Assembly (NCBI RefSeq): GCF_004349135.1
Contig: NZ_SMFN01000014.1
Location: forward strand, 35,308 to 99,307
Reading direction: 5' to 3'
From: Flavobacterium sandaracinum
GTDB lineage: Bacteria > Bacteroidota > Bacteroidia > Flavobacteriales > Flavobacteriaceae
DNA: 64,000 nt
This document shows, piece by piece, positions 26,758 through 37,063 of the stretch. A program made the position numbers and the translations under genes. The notes under the pieces are model-generated. The model ran no database searches and was not told the origin of the DNA. It saw only the letters and a program-made list of their open reading frames with translations. Within the stretch, counting starts at the first letter, position 1. Each line of letters starts with the position of its first letter.

Positions 26758-27723
26758 CTATTTTTTTTCTACTGAAATAGAATCATTTTCAGGACCAACG
26801 TAAGGTTTATTTTTTTTACCAAAAACAGAGATATTAACATATCGCGTTGGATAAAGTCTTATATCTTGTAATAACAATTCTAATTCTTTGGTAGAAGTTT
26901 TAACATTTTGATAGAAAGCATCATCATTTAATAATTTACCCATCGAACCTTTGCCGGACTCTAATCCAGTCACAATACCATCTACTCTTGCTAAAGTTGC
27001 ATTCAAATTTTTAACGGTTTTACCCAAATCAGCTTTATCAAGTGAGTCTGAAATTTTTGAGAAATTTCCAGATATTTTATTAAAATTGGTAACCACACCA
27101 TTTATTTGGGTTTTATTAGTGTTCAATAAATCATTAACACTCATAGAAACTTTATGGAATTGTTCAATAGTTTTACTCAATTCAGCCAAAGTGAGTTTTA
27201 AATCCTGTTGCCCTTTTGGATCTAATACGTTATTTAAACCTGAAATTAATACTTCCGTGCTTCCCAATAACTTTTCTAATTTTTCTTGAAGTGGCGCTAA
27301 TTGATCTCCTACTTTATCAGTAAGTCCCATTTTGACTCCCGCTTGCAGTTTTTGGCCATCAACAGCTAAGGTTTTATCTTGGAAATTTGGAATAATTGCA
27401 ATTTGTTTTCCTCCTATAAAGCCTGGCTCATATATGGAAGCAATACTTGTTTTTGAAATTGGAAAATCCGTTTTCAATTGCAATTCTACTAATAATTGAC
27501 CTGTACCTTCAATTATAGAGATTTTAGTCACTTTACCTATAACTAAACCGTTTAGCGTAACTGGTGCTGATGTAGCCAGGCCTTCAACGCTTTTATATTC
27601 TACGTAAAATGTTTTGTAATTAATAAAAAGGTCTCTGCCTTTCAAAAAACTGTAGCCCCAAATAAACAATAATATGGAAGCAATTACTAAAATAGCAGTT
27701 TTAATTTCTCGTGTTATTTTCAA
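26758..27723 (-). CDS. MlaD/MCE-family protein
   Basis: The 321-aa protein has one N-terminal membrane anchor (about 10-25, AILVIASILLFIWGYSFLKG), then an MCE domain (about 35-120; FYVEYKSVEGLATSAPVTLNGLVIGKV, a normal MCE signature) and a helical C-terminal half of about 180 residues. The family forms hexameric rings or tubes that carry phospholipids between the membranes. MlaE/MlaF-type ABC genes are not adjacent, unlike in E. coli. It lies between an amidase gene (51 bp upstream) and the Fe-S genes. Confidence 0.88.
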   Translation of the reverse strand: MKITREIKTAILVIASILLFIWGYSFLKGRDLFINYKTFYVEYKSVEGLATSAPVTLNGLVIGKVTKISIIEGTGQLLVELQLKTDFPISKTSIASIYEPGFIGGKQIAIIPNFQDKTLAVDGQKLQAGVKMGLTDKVGDQLAPLQEKLEKLLGSTEVLISGLNNVLDPKGQQDLKLTLAELSKTIEQFHKVSMSVNDLLNTNKTQINGVVTNFNKISGNFSKISDSLDKADLGKTVKNLNATLARVDGIVTGLESGKGSMGKLLNDDAFYQNVKTSTKELELLLQDIRLYPTRYVNISVFGKKNKPYVGPENDSISVEKK

Positions 27724-27773
27724 AATTTAAGTATTTTTTACAAATTTAATATAAAATATTTGACTTGTTGTTA

Positions 27774-28928
27774 TTATTTAAGCGCTTCTTCTACACTTAT
27801 GCTTTTTCCGTCTCTAAATGCAATAATATACGCAGCAGAATACCCTTTGGATTTAACCTCTTTTAAATCTTTTTTTGCAACCGCATAATCTGATGTATCG
27901 CCATAAGCATATTTGTAAAACGACCCATTTCTAGTTCTTACTGACACCTTTTTTAATCCTTTAAAATTAGAAGGATTTAATTCAATGTTTTTATTTCCTG
28001 CAGCAAATTGAACTTTAAAAACAACATTTGAATTTGTTGTTTTTGATGCTTTATTATCAGCAATTCGTTTTGACTTGGCACGCACCACCGTTTTATTAGA
28101 CGGTATTTCATCATAAGTGACGTACCCTTGAGATCCAAAATATTCTTTTTTATAAGAAATGATCGCAGTTGCAATTGCCTGTGCCATCTTGTTTTGTCCC
28201 GCATCTGAGTTTAGAAAAACGCCCTCCTCTTTATTGGACAAAAAACCTAATTCAATCAATACACTGGGCATGTAGGCGGCATCCAAAACCCATAACGGAG
28301 TCTGTTTAATCCCTCTTGATTTTCGATGTACTTTATTTTTAAAATTATTTTCAATTTTTGAAGCTAAATTTATACTTCGATCTAAATAATCTTCTTGAAG
28401 AATTTTTAATCCTATTAATGTTTCGGGATTTTTTGGATCAAATCCTTTATAGCTTAGCTTGTAATCTTTCTCTAATAATATCACTGAATTTTCTTGTTTT
28501 GCAATTTCCAAGTTGCCTTTGCTCCTTGCCAAACCCATTACAAAAGTTTCTGTACCAAAAGGAACTGGATTTTTGACAGAATTACAGTGTATAGAAATAA
28601 ATAAATTGGCGTGAAGACTATTGGCTTTCTTTGGCCTGTCCTTTAAATCTATAAAAATATCTGATTTTCTGGTATTTATAACTTGAATACCGCCCTCTTT
28701 CCCAAGGAGCTTTTCTAGTTTAAGAGTTGTTTTAAGTGCGATCTCTTTTTCAACAAAACCATGATAAGAATTTCCCGGATCTTTACCTCCGTGCCCAGCA
28801 TCTAAAATTACTATAAAATTAGAATTAGATTGAGGAAAAATGTTGAGAGAAGAAAATAAAATTAGGATTCCAATTACGGCTTTAATTTCTTTAGCTAAAT
28901 TCAATGTACTATTGTTTTTTTGTTGCAA
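27774..28928 (-). CDS. N-acetylmuramoyl-L-alanine amidase (copy 2)
   Basis: The 384-aa Amidase_3 enzyme cleaves the bond between MurNAc and L-Ala in peptidoglycan. It has an N-terminal signal (ILILFSSLNIFPQS), zinc-site motifs LDAGHGGKDPG, KEIALK and SIHCNSV, and the catalytic ELGFLSNKEE region near residue 220. The last 80 residues (FKVQFAAGNKNIEL ... GYSAAYIIAFRDG) resemble a SPOR-like beta-alpha domain that may bind denuded glycan. It is a paralogue of the gene at 28953-30119, arranged in tandem with a 24-bp gap. Confidence 0.92.
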   Translation of the reverse strand: MQQKNNSTLNLAKEIKAVIGILILFSSLNIFPQSNSNFIVILDAGHGGKDPGNSYHGFVEKEIALKTTLKLEKLLGKEGGIQVINTRKSDIFIDLKDRPKKANSLHANLFISIHCNSVKNPVPFGTETFVMGLARSKGNLEIAKQENSVILLEKDYKLSYKGFDPKNPETLIGLKILQEDYLDRSINLASKIENNFKNKVHRKSRGIKQTPLWVLDAAYMPSVLIELGFLSNKEEGVFLNSDAGQNKMAQAIATAIISYKKEYFGSQGYVTYDEIPSNKTVVRAKSKRIADNKASKTTNSNVVFKVQFAAGNKNIELNPSNFKGLKKVSVRTRNGSFYKYAYGDTSDYAVAKKDLKEVKSKGYSAAYIIAFRDGKSISVEEALK

Positions 28929-28952
28929 ATTTAATAAAAATAACAGCGGTTG

Positions 28953-30119
28953 TTATTTAAGAGCGTCTTGAATGGTTATTTTTTCACCGTTTTTGAATGC
29001 AATTAAAAATGCTGAATCATACCCTTTTTCTTTGGCTTCCTGCAACTGTTTTTTAGCTTCATCAAAATCAGAAGTTTCTCCGAACATGTATTTGTAGACT
29101 CTATTTTCATAGGCTACCGATATATTTTTTAATCCTTTAAAGTTTCTAGGTACTAATTCTAATCTTCTGCTACTTGCCGAAAGTTGTACTTTGAAAATTG
29201 CTTTGGAAGCATCAACTGATTTATTGGAGAGCACTGATCCAGAAGACTGTGCTGTCATTTTTGCTTTTGCAGGAGTAACAGTGTCTCTTATTATTTTCTC
29301 GTTGATTTTTTGGGAAGGAAGTTCCTCAAAGATTTCTACTTCGCCATTTCCAAAATACTCTTTTTTATAGCTTAAAATTGCTTCGGCGATAGCTTTAGCA
29401 ATTTCATTTTGACCCTCCTCAGAATTCAATATATTTCCTTCAGTAGAATTTGAAATAAAACCCATTTCAATCAATACTCGTGGCATATAAGCCTTATGCA
29501 GCACCATAAAGGGAGCTTGTTTCACTCCACCACCTCTTATTTTTTTTCCTAAATCACCAAAAGCATCTTCAACCTTGCTAGCCAAGGAAATACTATTATC
29601 TAAATATTCTTCCTGCATCAAAGTCATTCCGATCATGGTTTCAGGAGAGTTAGGATCAAATCCTTCATATTTTTGTTTGTAATCTTTTTCCAAAGTAATA
29701 ACGGAGTTCTCTTTCTTGGCCGCTTCTAAATTAGAAGCCACCTTACTCAAACCCATTACATAGGTTTCTGTTCCATCTGCCGCAGTATTTCTATTGGCAT
29801 TACAATGAATGGAAACAAATATGTTTGCATTAAATCGGTTGGCAATGTTCGCTCTTTCAATTAAATCTATAAAAACATCCGTTTTCCTGGTATAATTGAC
29901 TTGCATTTGAGGTGTCGCCTCTAATATTTTACCTACTTTCAAAACGACTGCCAAAGCAATATTTTTTTCTATACGCCCCTCATATACAGCCCCAAAATCA
30001 TGCGCACCGTGACCAGCATCTAAAGTCACCTTAAAAGTATTGGATTGACTATGCCCGATTACCGAAAATATTATCAAAATAAAAGTTAATATTCTTTTAA
30101 TTTTATATGTTTTGCGCAT
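28953..30119 (-). CDS. N-acetylmuramoyl-L-alanine amidase (copy 1)
   Basis: The 388-aa Amidase_3 enzyme has a signal peptide (RILTFILIIFSVIGHSQS) and the zinc-site motifs LDAGHGAHDFG, KNIALA and SIHCNAN, with the catalytic Glu in EMGFISNSTEG. The C terminus carries the same SPOR-like domain as copy 2. The two are alike along their full length, evidently by an old duplication. This copy opens the leftward run and is divergent from lptD. The roles of the two copies in cell separation or envelope turnover may differ; the sequence does not say how. Confidence 0.92.
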   Translation of the reverse strand: MRKTYKIKRILTFILIIFSVIGHSQSNTFKVTLDAGHGAHDFGAVYEGRIEKNIALAVVLKVGKILEATPQMQVNYTRKTDVFIDLIERANIANRFNANIFVSIHCNANRNTAADGTETYVMGLSKVASNLEAAKKENSVITLEKDYKQKYEGFDPNSPETMIGMTLMQEEYLDNSISLASKVEDAFGDLGKKIRGGGVKQAPFMVLHKAYMPRVLIEMGFISNSTEGNILNSEEGQNEIAKAIAEAILSYKKEYFGNGEVEIFEELPSQKINEKIIRDTVTPAKAKMTAQSSGSVLSNKSVDASKAIFKVQLSASSRRLELVPRNFKGLKNISVAYENRVYKYMFGETSDFDEAKKQLQEAKEKGYDSAFLIAFKNGEKITIQDALK

Positions 30120-30202
30120 AAAGCTGTAAGTTAATTTAATTAAAACACTACCGTTATAAATTTATTTATTTGACTATTTTTGACAAAAAATAATATGTAA
30201 GT

Positions 30203-32953
30203 TTGACATGTCAAAAAACAGGCCATAATTTTACAAAAATAGCATTTAAACCTTTGCATACAAACTTATTTAATATCGTTTTATTATCAATTTTCCTATC
30301 TCTAGGTTCTGGTAAATTATATTCACAAGATATAACAAAAAAAAAGACTGTTATACCCGCTAAAAAACAGGCAGATAGCGTAAAACCAACTGTTGACACC
30401 ACTAAAACTCCCATTTTAGCAGTTAGAATACAAAGAGACACCGTAAAAGGTGATAGCATCAAACCTAAAAAAGCTTTTTTAGACGGCAAGGTAAAATACA
30501 AAGCAGATAAGTATGCGAAAATTGACCAAAAGAAAAAAACCATTACGCTTTACGATCAAGCAGAATTATACTATCAAGATGTCGAGCTAAAGTCCGGTAT
30601 AATTGTGATGGATTATGAGAAAAATGAAGTATACGCTGGCCGCATAAAAGATTCCACTGGTGCATACACACAATTCCCCAATTTCAAGCAAGGTGCTAAC
30701 GTCATTGAACCAGATTCTATTCGTTTTAACTTTAAAACAAAAAAAGCATTAATATGGAATTCAAGATCGGAACAAGGTGAATTCAAAATAAAGGCGGCTG
30801 TTACCAAAAAAGAAAATGATTCTGTTTATTTTTTAAAAGGAGCACGTTTCACCACATCAAAAGACGTGGACAATCCTGAATATTATTTTCAAACGAATAA
30901 AGTAAAGTTTATTCCAGGCAAAAAGGTGGTAACCGGATTAACCAACATGGTTATTGCTAACGTCCCAACCCCTATAGCTCTTCCGTTTGCTTTTTTTCCA
31001 ATGAGTAAAGAAACCAGTATTTCAGGGCTTATTTTGCCCAGTTATAATGATTCAAACAACAGAGGATTTTCTCTCCAAAACTTAGGTTATTATTTTGCGC
31101 TAAGTGATAATTATGACTTAACCGTTTTAGGGGATTATTACACCAATGGTAGTTATGGTTTGCGATTTGAAACTTCCTACGCCAAAAGATACAATTTTTC
31201 TGGTAATTTAAATATTCGATTCGAAAACTTGATTACTAGTGAAAGAGGCTATCCCGATTATTTGAAACAAAATATTTATAACATACAATGGTCCCATTCC
31301 AGAGATTCCAAATCGAATCCCAATTCTAGTTTTTCAGCTTCTGTCAATTTGGGGAGTAGTAGATACTTCCAGCAATCGATCAATCAAGTCAATATTGGTT
31401 CCAACCTAAATAACACATTGAGTTCCTCTGTCTCTTATTCTAAAACTTTTACTACAGTACCCCAAGTACGAATGTCTTTGACTGCAACTCACTCCCAAAA
31501 TACACAAACCGAAGAAATAAATATGACCTTACCAACACTGCAATTAAGTGTGGATCGAATTTATCCATTTGTAGGCAAAGATGGGGTTAGAAAAGGATTT
31601 ATAAAAAACATCAATTTACAATATAATTTGAACGGAAGAAACAGCATTGTTACCAATGACTCTTTATTTTTTAAACCACAAATGTTCCGAGATGCTAGAA
31701 TTGGATTTCAACATAGCATTCCCTTAAGTACCAATTTCAAGTTATTTAAATATTTCAGTGCATCAACGGCTGTAAATTATGAGGAAATCTGGTATACCAA
31801 AACAATTGAAAGAAGCTATGATACCGACCAGAGCAAAGTAGTAGACAAAACAATCAATGGATTTGACGCTTTCAGAACGTATTCCTTCTCCTCTAGCGTG
31901 GGAACTACTATTTATGGAACATTTAATTTTGGCAATGACAAAAAAATAAAATCAATACGACACGTCATGAGACCTTCTGCTTCCTACGGATATACTCCTA
32001 GTTTTGAGAAATATTATGACACCTATGCTTCAGATGCCAGCGGAACGATGATACAGCAATATTCCCGATTTGAAAATGGAATTTTTGGCGCTCCAGGTTT
32101 AAGTAATTCCAATACCTTGGGTTTTGATTTGAGCAATACTTTTGAAGCCAAAGTTACAGATCGAGATAGCACTAAAGTTGAACCAAAAAAAATCATGTTG
32201 CTGAACAATTTAAATCTTTCTACTAGTTACAATATGGATGCTGATGGCATAACCTCCCTAGCTTTTTCTCCAGTAAGAGTTAGTGGCGGTACAACATTAT
32301 TCGACAATAAAATGAATGTCAATTTTGGAGCAACATTAGACCCTTACGCAATTGATAATTCTGGCAGACGAATTAATGTTTTTAATATAGATAACGGAGG
32401 AAGCCTTTTTAGAATGACAAGTTCTAATATGACCCTAAATTATTCGATTGCTAGTACAGGCAAAGACAAAACCAAAAAGGACAAGAATTCACTAAGTCAA
32501 CGAAATGGTGGTCGTGAAGATGACTTATTTGGAACAAATACAGACTTAGGAGACAGTAGAAGAAGCCAGTTTGAAGATGAAGAAGAAAGTGAAGGAGAAG
32601 ATAAAATTTCAGAATTCTTTAACTCTAAATTACCTTGGGACATGACCTTCGCTTATTCCTTGACTTACGGAAACAACAACAGGGAAAATAAAATCATTGG
32701 GAATTCTATTATGATATCTGCCAATGCCGATATAACTCCAAAATGGAAAGCTGGTGTCTCTACGGGCTATGATTTTGTACAAAATGGAGTTACTTTTACG
32801 CAATTGCGATTTGAAAGAGATTTATTAAGCTGGAGAATGGATTTTAACTGGTCGCCTTTTGGTACCAATGCGAACTGGGGATTTTTCATTGGAATAAAAT
32901 CTGGTGTGCTTAGCGACATTAAATGGGACAAACGAAGCGTTATCAACCGATAA
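30203..32953 (+). CDS. lptD: LPS-assembly outer-membrane protein LptD
   Basis: The 916-aa protein inserts LPS into the outer leaflet. It has a start-proximal signal segment (LFNIVLLSIFLSLGSGKLYSQ, about 22-42), an OstA-like N-terminal beta-jellyroll (about 90-260; KAKYKADKYAKIDQKKKTITLYDQAELYYQD) and a long C-terminal barrel of alternating strands. The start is TTG at 30203; no ATG suits the signal. A low-complexity acidic insert lies at about 785-805 (EDEEESEGEDK). The family's disulfide cysteine pairs are not evident, as is usual in this phylum. Confidence 0.88.
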   Translation: MTCQKTGHNFTKIAFKPLHTNLFNIVLLSIFLSLGSGKLYSQDITKKKTVIPAKKQADSVKPTVDTTKTPILAVRIQRDTVKGDSIKPKKAFLDGKVKYKADKYAKIDQKKKTITLYDQAELYYQDVELKSGIIVMDYEKNEVYAGRIKDSTGAYTQFPNFKQGANVIEPDSIRFNFKTKKALIWNSRSEQGEFKIKAAVTKKENDSVYFLKGARFTTSKDVDNPEYYFQTNKVKFIPGKKVVTGLTNMVIANVPTPIALPFAFFPMSKETSISGLILPSYNDSNNRGFSLQNLGYYFALSDNYDLTVLGDYYTNGSYGLRFETSYAKRYNFSGNLNIRFENLITSERGYPDYLKQNIYNIQWSHSRDSKSNPNSSFSASVNLGSSRYFQQSINQVNIGSNLNNTLSSSVSYSKTFTTVPQVRMSLTATHSQNTQTEEINMTLPTLQLSVDRIYPFVGKDGVRKGFIKNINLQYNLNGRNSIVTNDSLFFKPQMFRDARIGFQHSIPLSTNFKLFKYFSASTAVNYEEIWYTKTIERSYDTDQSKVVDKTINGFDAFRTYSFSSSVGTTIYGTFNFGNDKKIKSIRHVMRPSASYGYTPSFEKYYDTYASDASGTMIQQYSRFENGIFGAPGLSNSNTLGFDLSNTFEAKVTDRDSTKVEPKKIMLLNNLNLSTSYNMDADGITSLAFSPVRVSGGTTLFDNKMNVNFGATLDPYAIDNSGRRINVFNIDNGGSLFRMTSSNMTLNYSIASTGKDKTKKDKNSLSQRNGGREDDLFGTNTDLGDSRRSQFEDEEESEGEDKISEFFNSKLPWDMTFAYSLTYGNNNRENKIIGNSIMISANADITPKWKAGVSTGYDFVQNGVTFTQLRFERDLLSWRMDFNWSPFGTNANWGFFIGIKSGVLSDIKWDKRSVINR

Positions 32954-33010
32954 AGCGTTTCAAAAATCTACAATAAATATAAATTTAGAAATTATAACGA
33001 TATGCCTTTT

Positions 33011-33391
33011 ATGAAAAAGATAATTTTTACCGAAAAAGCACCAGCACCCATCGGTCCTTACAACCAAGCAGTGCTAAAGGGAAACACACTTTATACCTCT
33101 GGACAAATTGCGATCAACCCTACAACAGGAGAATTAGTAACTACTTCTATTGAAATCGAGACAGAACAAGTAATGCAAAATATGAAAGCGGTGTTAGAAG
33201 CTGCTGGAATGACATTTGAAAACGTGGTCAAAACAACCATCTTTATAATGGATATGAATGATTTTGTGAAAATAAACACGGTTTACGGTTCTTATTTTGA
33301 TGAAAAAACTGCTCCAGCACGTGAAACAGTTCAAGTAGCTTGTTTGCCAAAAAATGTAAATGTTGAAATTTCAATGATTGCGATTCTTTAA
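33011..33391 (+). CDS. RidA family enamine/imine deaminase
   Basis: A 126-aa protein of the YjgF/YER057c/UK114 family. It hydrolyses reactive enamine intermediates from PLP enzymes. Family marks are PAPIGPYNQAV, SGQIAINP, and the C-terminal RETVQVACLPKNVNVEIS with the substrate-binding Arg. An ATG three codons upstream (33002) is also possible; the start at 33011 gives the usual family length. It follows lptD by about 60 bp. Confidence 0.93.
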   Translation: MKKIIFTEKAPAPIGPYNQAVLKGNTLYTSGQIAINPTTGELVTTSIEIETEQVMQNMKAVLEAAGMTFENVVKTTIFIMDMNDFVKINTVYGSYFDEKTAPARETVQVACLPKNVNVEISMIAIL

Positions 33392-33450
33392 ACAATTGTA
33401 TCATCAAATAGTGTTGTCAACTCTAAGATAACCATGCTAAACTTAAATAA

Positions 33451-33500
33451 AAAAAACACTACTATTTTACTTGAATCGAGTAAAATAGTAGTGTTTTTTT
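33451..33500. terminator. bidirectional terminator
   Basis: Stem AAAACACTACTATTTTAC / GTAAAATAGTAGTGTTTT (33453-33497) with a 9-base loop and T-runs on both strands. It lies between ridA and the convergent sugar kinase. Confidence 0.9.
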
Positions 33501-33524
33501 GAGTTTAAAGCAACTTTTAAAAAA

Positions 33525-34376
33525 TTACTTATTCTTAATGTGATAAGCAATCAATCCATCGATTGGTCTTCTTAGGACATTACCTAATTGTAATTCGTAT
33601 TTATCAAATGTTTCTTGTAGTTCTTCTTTCAAGTAAAAGGCAATAGAACCAACAAAATGCACCGGAACCTCTTTGCAATTATCATATTGTTTAATATAAT
33701 TTTTGACAAAAGATTTCATGCCTTTGAAGATAATTTTTCTACAAAACTCTGTTTCTTTATGTTGAATTAAAAACTTGGCAAAAGTCGCCAAATAAGCATT
33801 TGGATTCGGCTCTTTGTACAATTTGCTTTTTATAGCATCTGGATCTAGATCGTATTCTTTTTCAAATTCGACTGCCAGTTCTTTTGGCATTTTATTGAAA
33901 TAATATTTTCTAATTAATTCTTTACCAAAAACGTTTCCACTGCAATCATCCATGGCAATATAACCCAAGGATTGTACTTTTTGATGCAATTCTTTCCCAT
34001 CAAAATAGCTACAATTAGATCCTGTTCCTAAAATAGATACAATCGCTTTTTCGCCTTTTGGTGTAGTTGCATACACTGCTGCATACGTATCTTCCTTAAC
34101 ATCTATAATAGCATTAGGAAAATAAGTTTGAAAAACCTGAGAAAGGCTGATTTTCATTTTTTCAGTACCACAACCTGCACCATAAAAGAAAAGATGGCTT
34201 GCATTTTTCTTATTCTGTAAGATATCAAAACGATCATTTAGACGGTCTATGATCTCATCTGCTTCAAGCACTTCAGGATTCAAGCCTAAAGTTTGTGTAG
34301 TAAACAATATTTTTCCCTCATCATCTATTGCAATCCAATCGGCTTTTGTAGAACCACTATCAACTATTAATCTCAT
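33525..34376 (-). CDS. BadF/N-acetylglucosamine kinase-like ATPase
   Basis: The 283-aa protein has the ASKHA fold: phosphate-1 DSGSTKADWIAID near the N terminus and phosphate-2 region SILGTGSNCSYFDG at about 115. It matches the BadF/BadG/BcrA/BcrD family, whose bacterial and eukaryotic members include GlcNAc kinase. It is the third gene of a leftward group after pfkA and gap, so a hexose-kinase role is likely; the sugar is not certain. Confidence 0.85.
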   Translation of the reverse strand: MRLIVDSGSTKADWIAIDDEGKILFTTQTLGLNPEVLEADEIIDRLNDRFDILQNKKNASHLFFYGAGCGTEKMKISLSQVFQTYFPNAIIDVKEDTYAAVYATTPKGEKAIVSILGTGSNCSYFDGKELHQKVQSLGYIAMDDCSGNVFGKELIRKYYFNKMPKELAVEFEKEYDLDPDAIKSKLYKEPNPNAYLATFAKFLIQHKETEFCRKIIFKGMKSFVKNYIKQYDNCKEVPVHFVGSIAFYLKEELQETFDKYELQLGNVLRRPIDGLIAYHIKNK

Positions 34377-34460
34377 TTTCTTTTGGTTTTTTTGGTTTGG
34401 GAGCTATCTAATTTAAAAATGAGTTTAACTGAAAACGCTTCTTCAAAAAAGTAACAAAAA

Positions 34461-34497
34461 ATAAAATCCCGTCAAAATTAATATAACGGGATTTGTA
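34461..34497 (-). terminator. terminator after gap
   Basis: Stem AAATCCCGT / ACGGGATTT (34464-34494) with a 13-base loop and an A-run (T-run on the minus strand). It follows the stop codon of gap by 15 bp, so gap can be uncoupled from the kinase gene. Confidence 0.7.
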
Positions 34498-34508
34498 AAT
34501 ATAAAGAA

Positions 34509-35519
<1,011 letters not shown>

Positions 35520-35587
35520 TTAATTTTTTTGTTTATTTCTATTAACTCAACCTAAAGTCTAATTTCCTCACAATAAACTTTAACCAC

Positions 35588-36574
35588 TTATGTAGACATA
35601 ATGTCTGAAACTCTTAATAATTCTCTATCAATCATTGTTTTTCCTTTTATTGCTTGCTCTAAAGGGGTCAATGAAACTTGATCATTTTGCAAGCCAACCA
35701 TATAATTGGATTTTCCTTCTAATAAGGATTCAACCGCTTTTACACCTAATCTACTTGCTAGAACTCTATCAAAACAAGAAGGTGATCCACCACGTTGCAT
35801 GTGCCCTAATACAGAAACTCTAACGTCATATTCGGGTAAATTCGCTTCTACATAATCTTTTAATTCGAAAACATTTTTACCTATTTTATCGCCTTCTGCA
35901 ATAACAACTATGCTGGATGATTTTCCTGATGCCTTACTTTTTTGTAAAGATTCCAAAAGTCGGTCTAGACCTAAGTCTTCTTCAGGTATAAGAATTTCTT
36001 CGGCACCTGCTCCAATTCCGGCATTCAACGCAATATGACCGGCATCTCTACCCATAACCTCAACAAAAAATAGGCGATTATGAGAACTTGCAGTATCTCT
36101 AATTTTATCGATTACATCCACTACAGTATTTAGAGCAGTATCATAACCTAAGGTATGACTCGTTCCAAAAATATCATTATCAATTGTTCCTGGAATCCCC
36201 ATTACTGGAAAATTAAACTCCGTATTAAATAGCAATCCTCCGGTAAACGTTCCGTCACCACCAATTACTACCAAAGCATCAATTCCTGATTTAACTAGGT
36301 TTTCGTGTGCTTTTTTTCTGCCTTCTGGAGTTTTAAATTCTAAAGATCGAGCTGATTTTAAAATGGTCCCACCTTTATTTACAATGTTGTTTACACTTCG
36401 AGGTCCCATTTCCTTGAAGTCTCCCTCAATCATTCCTTGATATCCTCTATAAATTCCGATACATTCTATGTTATGATAAGCACAAGTTCGAACAACTGAT
36501 CGAATAGCTGCATTCATACCCGGTGAGTCACCTCCCGAAGTTAGAACACCAACTTTTTTTATTGTTTTTGGCAT
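35588..36574 (-). CDS. pfkA: ATP-dependent 6-phosphofructokinase
   Basis: The 328-aa enzyme phosphorylates fructose-6-phosphate. Motifs are GVLTSGGDSPGMNAAI, GGDGTFTGG, the catalytic PGTIDNDI, and EVMGRDAGHIA. The Gly rather than Lys pattern in GGDG indicates ATP use rather than pyrophosphate. It starts the leftward pfkA-gap-kinase group; a TAATGTTTG -7-like motif precedes it. Confidence 0.97.
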   Translation of the reverse strand: MPKTIKKVGVLTSGGDSPGMNAAIRSVVRTCAYHNIECIGIYRGYQGMIEGDFKEMGPRSVNNIVNKGGTILKSARSLEFKTPEGRKKAHENLVKSGIDALVVIGGDGTFTGGLLFNTEFNFPVMGIPGTIDNDIFGTSHTLGYDTALNTVVDVIDKIRDTASSHNRLFFVEVMGRDAGHIALNAGIGAGAEEILIPEEDLGLDRLLESLQKSKASGKSSSIVVIAEGDKIGKNVFELKDYVEANLPEYDVRVSVLGHMQRGGSPSCFDRVLASRLGVKAVESLLEGKSNYMVGLQNDQVSLTPLEQAIKGKTMIDRELLRVSDIMST

Positions 36575-37010
36575 TATTTAAAGTATTAAAGTGTAAAATT
36601 AGCAAACATTAACCACTTTCAAGGCCGCGTTTTTAATAAATTAGGAAAGTATTCTAAATTCAAACGTTTTCGTTGATAAGTTTATTGGAATACCCAAATA
36701 AATTGAATTTTATTTAACAAAAATGAAAAATAGGTAACTTTTATTTAACAATTAACAATTCCTCTGTCTTTAATTAAAAGAAAAGCCAATCCTTTGTATT
36801 ATTTATCAATCACAATTTAATAACAATTTCATTTTTCAAGTTGAAAAATTATAAAAAGTAGTTTTCAATATTAGTGCTATTCCATTTTTTTTTAAGAATG
36901 TTAAATTGAAGAGAAATGAAAAACCAACGCACTTGAATACAAAATAATTTTGTGAAGAGCTGGGGGAATTTAGTAGGCTGAATGGACTGAATAACAAAAA
37001 TCAAGCGCTA
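36575..37010. other. 436-bp gap without a gene
   Basis: AT-rich non-coding DNA between the pfkA start and the terminator of the rhodanese gene. I see no open frame of note and no recognised RNA. A less AT-rich stretch at 36955-37000 could be the 3' part of a small RNA that ends in the terminator at 37011-37040, but nothing else supports this. Confidence 0.4.
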
Positions 37011-37041
37011 AAAAAAACGCTACTTTTATGTAGCGTTTTGA
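37011..37041 (-). terminator. terminator of the persulfide dioxygenase gene
   Basis: Stem AAAACGCTAC / GTAGCGTTTT (37014-37039) with a 6-base loop, followed on the minus strand by seven T. It follows the stop codon at 37064 closely. Confidence 0.85.
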
Positions 37042-37063
37042 TAAAAATAGATGAGCTGTATTT

